A DNA stretch of 6,927 nt from Firmicutes bacterium UBA4845 (GCA_002399975.1 DHER01000033.1:1-6927), one strand, 5' to 3'; positions 1-6,171 are shown, numbered from the stretch's first letter. The notes: generated by a model not told the origin, from the letters alone. Translations and numbers: made by a program.

Positions 1-308
1 TTTAGTTTACTGTTGACAATCCAAAATTCCTTTTTATTAGTATACGAATATATTCTCTTCCTCACATATATTTAGAATTAGTTTCTGTTATATACATTAT
101 AGCGAATATATGTTCGTTTAGCAATATTTATTTAATCTTATATTCACTTATTCTTTTATATGTCAGTAATTTTCGTTCATAATATAGTTACTATAATTTT
201 ATATTATTCACCAATATATCTCAATTCAGAATTATGTTCTTTGTTAAATACCTTATAATATAATAATTATTAATATTTAATAAATCTACAAATATTAAAT
301 TCTTTAGT
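1..308. other. AT-rich intergenic region without a recognisable gene
   Basis: This stretch downstream of the broken recombinase is extremely AT-rich and carries stop codons in all frames I followed. I see no tRNA, riboswitch or convincing terminator. It holds short repeated words only: CGAATATAT occurs at about 46 and about 104, and the second copy lies in a small inverted repeat (CGAA-6 nt-TTCG). A weak AT-only hairpin (TTTAATA/TATTAAA, about 276-299) follows the recombinase stop but has no GC in its stem, so I do not call it a terminator. Confidence 0.6.
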
Positions 309-1581
309 CTATCTAACGACATCAATACCTTTTCTTATTTTTGTAAATGGGATATTAACTCTCTCATTATTTCTATAATATATATCCAAACACTTATTAA
401 AAACAAAAATCTTCTCAACATTATTTCTAATGATTAATTCATCATAGCTTCCATTTTCACAGACAACTTCCCCTAAGATACCCTTAATCGATTCTTCATT
501 CAATGTATGCGAATCCACACACATATCTCTTCCTTCTTCCATCCTTGTCCCACATCTCCAAACTACCTTTCCCCTTTCAGTTCTCCTCCTATATGATGCT
601 CCACAATATCCACATTCCAATATGTTTCCCAATAAATATTTGCTATTATATCTTTTACCTTTAGACTCTACTGTTCCATCTTCTTTATAAGCTACCCTTG
701 ATCTTTTGCCCATCTCTTCTTGAACTTTATCAAATATTTCATCTGATACAATAGCTAAATGACTATTACTTACATAGTAACTATTTCTCTGTCCAGTATT
801 TTCCACTTTCTTACCTGTCATGAAATCCTCTGTATATGTCTTTTGTAGCATGGTATCTCCCTTATACTTTTCATTCTTGAGCATTTTCTGAATAGTAGTT
901 GTATCCCAATGTTCATTTCCTGTAACCGTCTTAATATCCATTGATTCCAGATATCCTTTTATTTGACCAAATGATAAACCCTTTAGATATAATTCAAATA
1001 TCTTTCTAACCACTTCAGCTTGCTCAGGTACAATTACTAATTCTCTATCTACACATGTATATCCCATAAAGTTCTTGTATTTAGTAAAGATTTCTCCTCT
1101 TTCAAACTTACGCTGGAATCCCCATTGGATATTTTCACTAGTATTTTTACTCTCATCTTGAGCAATCATGCTTCTTAGTGTTATTTCAAATTCCTTATCT
1201 ACTCTAATAGAGTCCAAATTTTTATTTTCAAAATGCATATTAATTCCCCTTTCCCTCAGATATCTGATAATTTTTAGAACTTCCACAGTATCTCTAGATA
1301 GTCTACTAATGGATTTTACTAAAATATAGTCAATTTTGCCTTTAGTTGCTTTCTTTAACATCTTATCAAGGCCTATTCTTCCTTTTCTTCTTAATCCACT
1401 TTTACCAAACACCCGCAAAAATCCAATCCGAATTATCTTGTATCATATTTGTGTAATATCCTATCTGCCATTGCAAGCTGTTTCTTTGAATTTTGTTTAA
1501 GGTACTCACTCGGCAATATGCTGCAACTCTTAGCTTTTTATATTCCAAATATTTAGGTGGTATAAATATTATCTTTTTCAT
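309..1581 (-). pseudogene. large serine recombinase, broken by a frameshift
   Basis: This is a site-specific serine recombinase of the large (TnpX/Tn4451-like) type, which catalyses excision or insertion of mobile DNA through a serine nucleophile. The N-terminal piece, from the ATG at 1581, carries the resolvase signature RVAAYCRVST with the catalytic serine. It runs into a TAA stop just after FAGVW, at about 1402. The rest is in another frame from about 1418 and continues the same domain (KSISRLSR, about 38 codons in), then the recombinase domain (YKNFMGYTC, TTIQKMLKNEKYKGD) and a zinc ribbon with Cys269, 272, 289 and 300 counted from 1418. The two pieces join without loss of domain order, so a one- or two-base indel near 1400-1410 explains the break. 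The coiled coil usual after the zinc ribbon is missing: only about 70 residues follow. I prefer the ATG at 1581 over the GTG at 1662 because RVAAYCRVST normally lies close to the N-terminus. The fragment is more AT-rich than the ars genes. Confidence 0.85.
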
Positions 1582-1695
1582 AATTAATTCACCGACTCCT
1601 ATATGAAATGTTCGTCTTATATTTTTTATATTAAAAAAGGACATGAAAGCTCTCACTCTCACATCCTTAATTCTACCTCATTTACTTTGACATCT

Positions 1696-1724
1696 CTTAT
1701 AATTTAGCCATTTTTACGTTGCAA
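1696..1724 (-). promoter_or_regulatory. possible promoter of the broken recombinase
   Basis: On the minus strand TTGCAA (1719-1724) is followed after 17 bases by TATAAG (1696-1701), giving 4/6 and 5/6 matches to the sigma-A consensus with ideal spacing. It lies about 110 bases upstream of the preferred recombinase start at 1581. In AT-rich DNA such a match can occur by chance. Confidence 0.35.
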
Positions 1725-1795
1725 CAGGATTATGCACTCCACATGGCTTGACCGTATGTTTTTAATAACAACAATAGCACATTTTCAACCTATTG

Positions 1796-1875
1796 GTTCG
1801 GTAGATACAGTCCACAGTTTTTGCCTGTTCGGTAGATACAGTCGACAAAATATGCCCGTTTGGTAGTCACAAGTC
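1796..1875 (-). repeat. three repeats at 31-bp period, possible IS21-type element end
   Basis: The 17-mer GTTCGGTAGATACAGTC occurs identically at 1796-1812 and 1827-1843. A diverged third copy (GTTTGGTAGTCACAAGTC) occupies 1858-1875. The starts are exactly 31 bases apart, about three helical turns. On the minus strand the array reads from an outer TTGACTTGTGACTACC unit inward to two GACTGTATCTACCGAAC units. Ends with repeated transposase-binding units are known for IS21-family elements, and the TTGACT/GACTGTATC wording resembles them from memory. No IS21 transposase (istA/istB) is present, so this would be a solo end or remnant. Plasmid iterons or another protein-binding array are alternatives. 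The repeat is certain; the IS assignment is an inference. Confidence 0.7.
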
Positions 1876-1885
1876 AATAATATAA

Positions 1886-1928
1886 TATTAAAACACCAAC
1901 TACTATATTTGTAATTGGCGTTTTAATA
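1886..1928 (-). terminator. intrinsic terminator of the ars operon
   Basis: Two bases after the arsC stop, the minus strand forms a 14-bp stem (1915-1928 with 1886-1899, one G-U wobble) around a 15-base loop. The 3' arm contains TTTT and runs into TATTATATTATT. This position and shape fit a Rho-independent terminator that closes the operon before the repeat array at 1796-1875. Confidence 0.7.
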
Positions 1929-1929
1929 A

Positions 1930-2331
1930 TTATGACTTTAGTCTATCTTTTAGCTCTTTTATTTTTGTTTCTATTGTTGAGATTACTTTTTTAAATTCAA
2001 CATCACTCTTACCTGTAGGATCATCCAGTCCCCAATCTTCCCTGTGTTTACTTGGAAGGTAAGGGCATTCCACATTGCACCCCATTGTAATAACGATATC
2101 TACTGGAGGTATTTCATCAAGCAACTTTGAATGCTGAGTTGTCTCCATATCTATACCATAAAGCTCTTTCATTAGGCGCACTGCATCTTGATTAATTTTA
2201 GGTTTAGTTTCCGTACCAGCAGAATAACTTTCAAATACATCAGAAGCACAATGCTTGCCAAGTGCCTCAGCTATTTGGCTTCGACATGAATTATGAACGC
2301 ATATAAATGCAACCTTAGGCTTATTACTCAT
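1930..2331 (-). CDS. arsC: arsenate reductase ArsC, low-molecular-weight phosphatase fold
   Basis: It reduces arsenate to arsenite in the cytoplasm so that Acr3 can export it. The 133 residues match the family length. The P-loop nucleophile motif is C11-VHNS-C16-RS near the N-terminus, and the DDP motif of the general-acid loop follows at 103-105 (WGLDDPTG). Two further cysteines, C85 and C89 (MGCNVECPYLP), are placed to form the disulfide relay. Their spacing is C-x3-C, shorter than the spacing I recall for the S. aureus pI258 and B. subtilis enzymes, and belongs to a variant seen in anaerobes. This family regenerates with thioredoxin, and a thioredoxin-like gene sits in the same operon. The ATG at 2331 follows AAGGAGG at 8-base spacing. 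An ATG seven bases upstream is out of frame and stops after four codons. It is the last gene, 16 bases after acr3. Confidence 0.95.
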   Translation of the reverse strand: MSNKPKVAFICVHNSCRSQIAEALGKHCASDVFESYSAGTETKPKINQDAVRLMKELYGIDMETTQHSKLLDEIPPVDIVITMGCNVECPYLPSKHREDWGLDDPTGKSDVEFKKVISTIETKIKELKDRLKS

Positions 2332-2347
2332 TGGCCATACCTCCTTT

Positions 2348-3400
2348 TCAGTTTTTTACTGGAAACCAGTGAGTAGTTTTATTTGCTATTTTAACCAGAA
2401 TCAACATGACTGGTACTTCAACAAGCACACCTACAATTGTCGCTAATGCAACCGGGCTTTGGGTTCCGAAAAGTGCAATAGCTACAGCAACAGCCAATTC
2501 AAAGAAGTTTGAAGCACCAATCATACCAGCAGGTGCCGCTACATTATGTGGAAGCTTTAAAGTTTTACTTGCCAGATAAGCGATGAAGAAGATTAGGAAA
2601 GTCTGGATAATCAATGGTATAGCAATTAATACAATGTGTAATGGATTATTCAGGATTACATCGCCCTGAAATGAAAAAATAATTACTAAAGTCAGCAACA
2701 AACCTATGATAGTGATATTTCCGAATTTCGGTATAAAACTCTTTTCAAAGTATTCGAACCCTCGCTTGTTTGTGATATAGTTACGAGTAATTACTCCACC
2801 AGCTAAAGGAATCACAACAAACAATACTACAGAAAGAATAAGAGTATCCCATGGAATCTGTACACCACTAACACCCAAGAGAAACGCTACTATAGGCGTA
2901 AAGGCTACAAGAATAATAAGATCATTTGTTGCCACTTGCACCACAGTATAAGCTGCATTTCCTTTTGTCAAATGGCTCCATACAAATACCATCGCTGTAC
3001 ACGGAGCAGCTCCAAGAAGAATTGCTCCTGCAAGATAATCCTTTGCCAGTTCAGCTGGGATAAGCGCTTTAAATATCACATAGAAAAACAGCCATGCAAT
3101 ACCGAACATGGTAAATGGTTTTATCAACCAATTAGTTATCCATGTGACAAAAAGTCCTTTAGGATTTTTACCTACATTCTTGATGCTTTGGAAATCAACC
3201 TTTAGCATCATTGGATAAATCATAAGCCATATAAGAATAGCGATTGGGATAGACACTTCTGCATATTCAAATCGGCCTAAAAAGGTAGGGATTCCAGGCA
3301 AAAACTTACCAATCAGCACACCTGCAACCATGCATAATATAACCCACACTGTTAAATATCTTTCAAAAAAACCTATACCAGAAACTTTCTCCTTCGCCAT
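2348..3400 (-). CDS. acr3: arsenite efflux transporter, Acr3 family
   Basis: This is an integral membrane exporter of arsenite driven by the proton motive force. The 350 residues show about ten hydrophobic segments (roughly 17-33, 48-66, 84-110, 122-141, 150-178, 185-205, 226-246, 254-276, 285-312 and 314-338), as expected for Acr3. The Acr3 signature is clear: GAAPCTAMVFVWSHLTKG holds the conserved TM4 cysteine (C134) needed for As(III) transport in characterised homologues. SNFFELAVAVAIALFG (E301) and the VEVPVML segment (E328) carry conserved acidic residues late in the protein. It is not the ArsB family, which has another sequence and about twelve segments. The ATG at 3400 lies 3 bases after the stop of the thioredoxin-like gene. 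Its ribosome binding site AAGGGGG is inside the end of that gene, which suggests translational coupling. Confidence 0.96.
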   Translation of the reverse strand: MAKEKVSGIGFFERYLTVWVILCMVAGVLIGKFLPGIPTFLGRFEYAEVSIPIAILIWLMIYPMMLKVDFQSIKNVGKNPKGLFVTWITNWLIKPFTMFGIAWLFFYVIFKALIPAELAKDYLAGAILLGAAPCTAMVFVWSHLTKGNAAYTVVQVATNDLIILVAFTPIVAFLLGVSGVQIPWDTLILSVVLFVVIPLAGGVITRNYITNKRGFEYFEKSFIPKFGNITIIGLLLTLVIIFSFQGDVILNNPLHIVLIAIPLIIQTFLIFFIAYLASKTLKLPHNVAAPAGMIGASNFFELAVAVAIALFGTQSPVALATIVGVLVEVPVMLILVKIANKTTHWFPVKN

Positions 3401-3403
3401 AGT

Positions 3404-3757
3404 TTACCCCCTTACTTTTTGGAGGATTTTTACGACCTCATCAGTTTTAAGCACTTTGCCATAGGATACAACCTTTCCATCGATGACAAGAGCAGGGGTA
3501 GTCATCACTCCATACGCTGCAATCTGTGAAAAGTCAGTTACATGATCAACAGCAGTATCCATTCCAAGTTTTTCCAAAGCTGCTTTTGTTGCCTCTTCAA
3601 GTTGATTACACTTGGCACATCCGCTTCCCAATACCTTTACTCCTGTACCTTCGGATTTAGCGGTTTCTGCTTTTGCCATGCTTTCCGGATCACAATTTCC
3701 TCCGCAGCAACAAGATGTAGTTTCCTCTTTTTTATTTTTCTTACCAAACAATGCCAT
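3404..3757 (-). CDS. small thioredoxin-like redox protein with cysteine-rich N-terminal tail
   Basis: The protein has 117 residues. Residues 39-117 form a mini-thioredoxin of the TM0996/MTH895 type (called redox-active disulfide protein 2 in annotations): VKVLGSGCAKCNQLEEAT with the active pair C47/C50, and the cis-proline loop MTTPALVIDGKVVSYGK (P88). The first 38 residues are an extension outside this fold, with a basic start (FGKKNKKEE) and a cysteine cluster, SCCCGGNC (C16, C17, C18, C22). There is no signal peptide, so it should be cytoplasmic. By context it is a candidate electron donor to ArsC or an As(III) handler; the sequence does not decide which. The ATG at 3757 follows AAAGGAGAG at about 9-base spacing. 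A 60-base gap separates it from the ferredoxin gene, the longest gap among the structural genes after the permease. Confidence 0.88.
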   Translation of the reverse strand: MALFGKKNKKEETTSCCCGGNCDPESMAKAETAKSEGTGVKVLGSGCAKCNQLEEATKAALEKLGMDTAVDHVTDFSQIAAYGVMTTPALVIDGKVVSYGKVLKTDEVVKILQKVRG

Positions 3758-3817
3758 AGTAAATCTCTCCTTTTCAATATTGTTTTAGAATCCAAGATAA
3801 AACATATTAATAATTAA

Positions 3818-4582
3818 TCAGCAGCAATTTCCTCCACAAGAGCAGCTATATTTGTTTTTCTTTCCTTCATAGAATTCTTGTAAATTTTCAGGTAATTCAT
3901 ACTCTCCGCAGGAGCAGTCAGCTTCAACCTGCCCAAATACTGCGTTTAAGATAGCTTCAGCAAGCATTTCTTTCGGGGGCACCTCATAGGGTTCTCCGTT
4001 ATACTCAAACACCCTGCAGTTTACATCGGTACCGCTTATATCACTACAGCAACCGCAGCTATTCTCTGCAACAGATTGACAAATGTCATGACCATTTACA
4101 CGAATCGTAGGCGAGGAAAGAAACTTGTATTGCCCTGCAATTTCTGCTGTTTTCATCTCTACTTTGTTATACTCTACTTTAAAGCCAGCAATGCTCAGTG
4201 CGGGGGTAAGTGCCATCATGACCTCATCAAGTACATTGTCCGTTCCAATACAACGATCACATGTTTTTAGATCTAGATAGAGATACTCAACAACAATCTC
4301 CTTTTCGGATGCCGTTTCACACCCGCAAGAGCAGCAGGATTCCTCCACTATTTGCTCTCCGTTTGGTGGGGTCCAGCCAGTGTCCTCTCCCAAATAGGTG
4401 ATTGCTCCTACCGGGCAACGGTTACCACAGCCATGACAATGATCAACACATAATTCGGGGTTCTTCACAACAGGTGAAGGGGCCTTTGTTGTGTCATATA
4501 TACCATGGGGGCACTTTGCTACACATGTGCCGCACTCAACGCACGTCAAATAATCGATAACAGGATACCATTTCTTTGCCAT
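3818..4582 (-). CDS. 2x[4Fe-4S] ferredoxin fused to a DUF2703-like domain, cysteine-rich
   Basis: The 254 residues hold three parts. Residues 5-62 are a bacterial ferredoxin domain with two cluster motifs: C14-x2-C17-x2-C20-x3-CP and C45-x3-C49-x2-C52-x3-CP. A linker contains C83, C84, C86 and C88. Residues about 97-170 (YLYLDLKTCDRCIGTDNVLDE ... FLSSPTIRVNG) resemble DUF2703, a thioredoxin-like domain found beside arsenic genes, with a C108-x2-C111 pair. Beyond this come C168, C176, C178, C179, C189, C223, C225 and a tail CSCGGNCC. In all 25 residues (about 10%) are cysteine. It has no signal peptide or membrane segment. The function is unknown to me. Electron transfer to the arsenate or thioredoxin system, or binding of As(III) in place of the absent ArsD, are inferences from the domains and context. 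It starts 13 bases after the permease with AGGAGG about 9 bases before the ATG. Confidence 0.88.
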   Translation of the reverse strand: MAKKWYPVIDYLTCVECGTCVAKCPHGIYDTTKAPSPVVKNPELCVDHCHGCGNRCPVGAITYLGEDTGWTPPNGEQIVEESCCSCGCETASEKEIVVEYLYLDLKTCDRCIGTDNVLDEVMMALTPALSIAGFKVEYNKVEMKTAEIAGQYKFLSSPTIRVNGHDICQSVAENSCGCCSDISGTDVNCRVFEYNGEPYEVPPKEMLAEAILNAVFGQVEADCSCGEYELPENLQEFYEGKKNKYSCSCGGNCC

Positions 4583-4595
4583 ACTTTATTTCCTC

Positions 4596-5609
4596 CTAAA
4601 CTATCAACGCCTGAAAAGCATTAAATAAATAACCGACAATTATAATTTCGATAGTACAAATTGCAATGAAAAGCGCCAGAAGCTTTGGCTTAACTGCTTT
4701 ACGCAACATAATCATAGAGGGCAATGAGAGTGTGGTTACAGCCATCATAAATGAAAGTATAACTCCAAGTTGTGCACCTTTAGCAAATAAAGCTTCTGCA
4801 ATGGGAATAGTACCGAAAATATCAGCATACATCGGAACACCGATTAATGTCGCTAATATTACTCCAAAGGGATTATTGCTTCCAAGTGCAGTTGACACCC
4901 ATCCTTCAGGAATCCAGTTATGAATAATCGCGCCGATACCAACTCCTATTAAGATATACGGTAATACCTTTTTAAAGGTTGAGAGCATTTGCTCTTTGGC
5001 ATAAACAAGCCGGTCTTTTCTTGTTAAATCGGGGGATTCTATATCTACGCTACCAGCAGTAAGGATAAAGCTTTCAACATGCTTCTCCATGTGAAGCTTT
5101 TCAATAAGTGTACCGCCAATGACAGCTATGATAAGACCTACCACAACATAGATAACAGCAACTTTTGCACCAAAAATACTCATCAATAAAACAAGAGAAC
5201 CAAGATCCACCATAGGAGAAGAAATAAGAAATGAAAAGGTTACCCCCAAAGGTAGACCTGCAGATGTAAAACCTATAAAGAGCGGTATTGATGAACAGGA
5301 ACAGAATGGTGTCACCGTTCCTAGCAGGGCAGCTGCCACATTCGCTCCGATACCATGAAAACGCCCTAATATCTTCTTACTACGTTCAGGTGGAAAATAA
5401 CTCTGAATGTAGCTAATGAAATAAATTAGAAAGCATAACAACAGAGTAATCTTTATTACATCATAGACAAAAAATTGAATACTCCCTATCCAACGATTAG
5501 ATGTATCTAGTCCTAAAGCTGTTAAACCACTACCAATTAAATCGTTAAGCCATTTCATACCCAGAATTTGCATTTGTATAAAATCCCATACACTTTTTAT
5601 TACTTGCAT
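4596..5609 (-). CDS. arsP: ArsP/DUF318-family permease (YraQ-like)
   Basis: This is a membrane permease of 337 residues. The family signature TPFCSCSSIPLF lies at 100-111, with C103 and C105 in a membrane segment, and a second conserved stretch GVPMYADIFGTIP at 257-269. About eight hydrophobic segments are visible (near 44-68, 88-112, 118-145, 148-168, 214-232, 246-264, 280-300 and 307-332), with a hydrophilic loop at about 170-212 between the two halves. ArsP of Campylobacter exports trivalent organoarsenicals, and other DUF318 proteins have unassigned substrates. The arsenic role here rests on family and operon position, so the symbol is provisional. The ATG at 5609 has GAGGTG at 8-base spacing; an ATG seven bases earlier is out of frame. 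An early terminator and an operator-like sequence separate it from arsR. Confidence 0.88.
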   Translation of the reverse strand: MQVIKSVWDFIQMQILGMKWLNDLIGSGLTALGLDTSNRWIGSIQFFVYDVIKITLLLCFLIYFISYIQSYFPPERSKKILGRFHGIGANVAAALLGTVTPFCSCSSIPLFIGFTSAGLPLGVTFSFLISSPMVDLGSLVLLMSIFGAKVAVIYVVVGLIIAVIGGTLIEKLHMEKHVESFILTAGSVDIESPDLTRKDRLVYAKEQMLSTFKKVLPYILIGVGIGAIIHNWIPEGWVSTALGSNNPFGVILATLIGVPMYADIFGTIPIAEALFAKGAQLGVILSFMMAVTTLSLPSMIMLRKAVKPKLLALFIAICTIEIIIVGYLFNAFQALIV

Positions 5610-5636
5610 TTGCCATACACCTCACTTTTATTTAAA

Positions 5637-5657
5637 CATATCAATATTTTTCGATGT
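5637..5657. promoter_or_regulatory. inverted copy of the arsR leader/operator half-site before the permease gene
   Basis: CATATCAATATTTTTCGATGT on the plus strand matches 18 of 21 bases of the minus-strand sequence at 6015-6035, CATATCAAGTATTTTCGATGT. That sequence overlaps one arm of the arsR operator and runs toward the arsR ribosome binding site. The copy lies between the arsR terminator and the permease start, in opposite orientation to transcription. It may be a secondary ArsR half-site. A weak promoter (ATGACA, 16 bases, TATTGA) could overlap it on the minus strand. The match is seen; the function is inferred. Confidence 0.4.
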
Positions 5658-5670
5658 ATTCTTGTCATAA

Positions 5671-5693
5671 AAAGCCATCTCCCTGATGGCTTT
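5671..5693 (-). terminator. terminator or attenuator directly after arsR
   Basis: Three bases after the arsR stop, AAAGCCATC/GATGGCTTT form a perfect 9-bp stem with a 5-base loop. Five T residues follow on the minus strand. It would stop a fraction of transcripts, so that arsR is made in excess over the transport genes unless transcription reads through or restarts at about 5640. Confidence 0.75.
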
Positions 5694-5696
5694 GAT

Positions 5697-6002
5697 CTAA
5701 CAACAGTCATTTGTTTCAGTAGTATCTTGGGTTGTTAATGTTTTAAGGAGTTCTAGTGCAGAATGACTCCCTTTTTCGCTAATCTTATAATGTGTCCATT
5801 TTCCATCCTGCCTGCTATCAACAACGCCCGATTCGCATAGTATCTTCATATGGTATGATAATGTGGACTGTGCCATATCTAACTGCTCTACCAAAATACA
5901 TGCACATTTCTCACCGCTTCGAAGTAATTCAAGTATCCGTAAGCGTTTTTCATCACAGAAGGCTTTAAACACCTTTGCCTGTTCCTCATATGTAGCTTCC
6001 AT
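5697..6002 (-). CDS. arsR: arsenic-responsive repressor ArsR (ArsR/SmtB family)
   Basis: This is a cytoplasmic winged-helix repressor that leaves its operator on binding As(III). From the ATG at 6002 it has 101 residues, normal for the family. The helix-turn-helix is the segment VEQLDMAQSTLSYHMKIL (38-55), with a wing around RQDGKWTHYKI (64-74). The metal-site strand GEKCACIL gives C33 and C35, matching the CxC of E. coli ArsR (C32, C34). The third E. coli ligand (C37) is a leucine here. Other cysteines are C16, C56 and a terminal C100-C101, which could supply a third ligand. I chose ATG 6002 over GTG 6011 because GAGGTG (6009-6014) lies six bases before the ATG, while the GTG is inside that site. 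It is first in the operon and sits under the operator it probably binds. Confidence 0.95.
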   Translation of the reverse strand: MEATYEEQAKVFKAFCDEKRLRILELLRSGEKCACILVEQLDMAQSTLSYHMKILCESGVVDSRQDGKWTHYKISEKGSHSALELLKTLTTQDTTETNDCC

Positions 6003-6008
6003 TATTTT

Positions 6009-6014
6009 CACCTC
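6009..6014 (-). promoter_or_regulatory. ribosome binding site that fixes the arsR start
   Basis: GAGGTG on the minus strand is followed by six bases and the ATG at 6002. The alternative GTG start at 6011 forms part of this same sequence and has no good site of its own upstream, so the ATG is the likely start. Confidence 0.7.
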
Positions 6015-6026
6015 ACATCGAAAATA

Positions 6027-6058
6027 CTTGATATGATTATTATATGCGTCATATCAAG
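6027..6058. promoter_or_regulatory. ArsR operator (perfect inverted repeat)
   Basis: CTTGATATGA (6027-6036) and TCATATCAAG (6049-6058) are perfect inverted repeats of 10 bp around a 12-base spacer. The spacer contains the -10 box of the ars promoter, and the outer arm fills most of the -35/-10 interval. A dimeric winged-helix repressor bound here would block RNA polymerase. This is typical placement for ArsR/SmtB operators. Confidence 0.85.
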
Positions 6059-6067
6059 TTTTGTCAA
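6039..6067 (-). promoter_or_regulatory. ars operon promoter, exact sigma-A consensus
   Basis: On the minus strand TTGACA (6062-6067) is followed by 17 bases and TATAAT (6039-6044), a full 12/12 match with ideal spacing. Transcription should start near 6032, about 30 bases before the arsR ATG, giving a short leader. Such a strong promoter needs tight repression, consistent with the operator overlapping its -10 region. Confidence 0.88.
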
Positions 6068-6076
6068 TGTGTTTTT

Positions 6077-6105
6077 TAATATTTAAGATTTCGTAATATT
6101 TAAGA
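6077..6105. repeat. two 12-bp direct repeats upstream of the ars promoter
   Basis: TAATATTTAAGA occurs at 6077-6088 and 6094-6105, a 17-base period, just upstream of the -35 box. It could act as an AT-rich upstream element or a binding site for a second protein, or could be chance in AT-rich DNA. Confidence 0.45.
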
Positions 6106-6171
6106 CATCATATTGCTATTCATTACTGTAATAGCATCCCACAGGACCATAGTTGTCTAAAACAAAGAAAA

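Noticed and set aside
1582..1662. N-terminal extension of the broken recombinase from GTG 1662
   Set aside because: The 27 added residues do not look like the family, and the AAGGA before the GTG is too close to serve it. Start at 1581 fits better.
1680..1740. Remnant end of a further recombinase upstream of 1662
   Set aside because: A short open stretch ends just before the 1662 start, but it is about 14 codons after a stop and has no recognisable motif.
1796..1875. CRISPR array
   Set aside because: There are only three units, the third is diverged, the 14-base intervals are too short for spacers, and no cas gene is near.
2936..3205. Plus-strand open frame inside acr3
   Set aside because: It lies opposite a strongly supported Acr3 gene, has no domain or ribosome binding site, and reads as a shadow frame.
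3542..3817. Plus-strand open frame opposite the thioredoxin-like gene
   Set aside because: It is the complement of a cysteine-rich coding region, and nothing in its translation resembles a known protein.
6003..6011. GTG start giving ArsR three extra residues
   Set aside because: The GTG is part of the GAGGTG ribosome binding site that serves the ATG at 6002.
6112..6136. Inverted repeat TGCTATT/AATAGCA as an attachment site
   Set aside because: It is a 7-bp match in AT-rich DNA with no second copy at the other side of the window.
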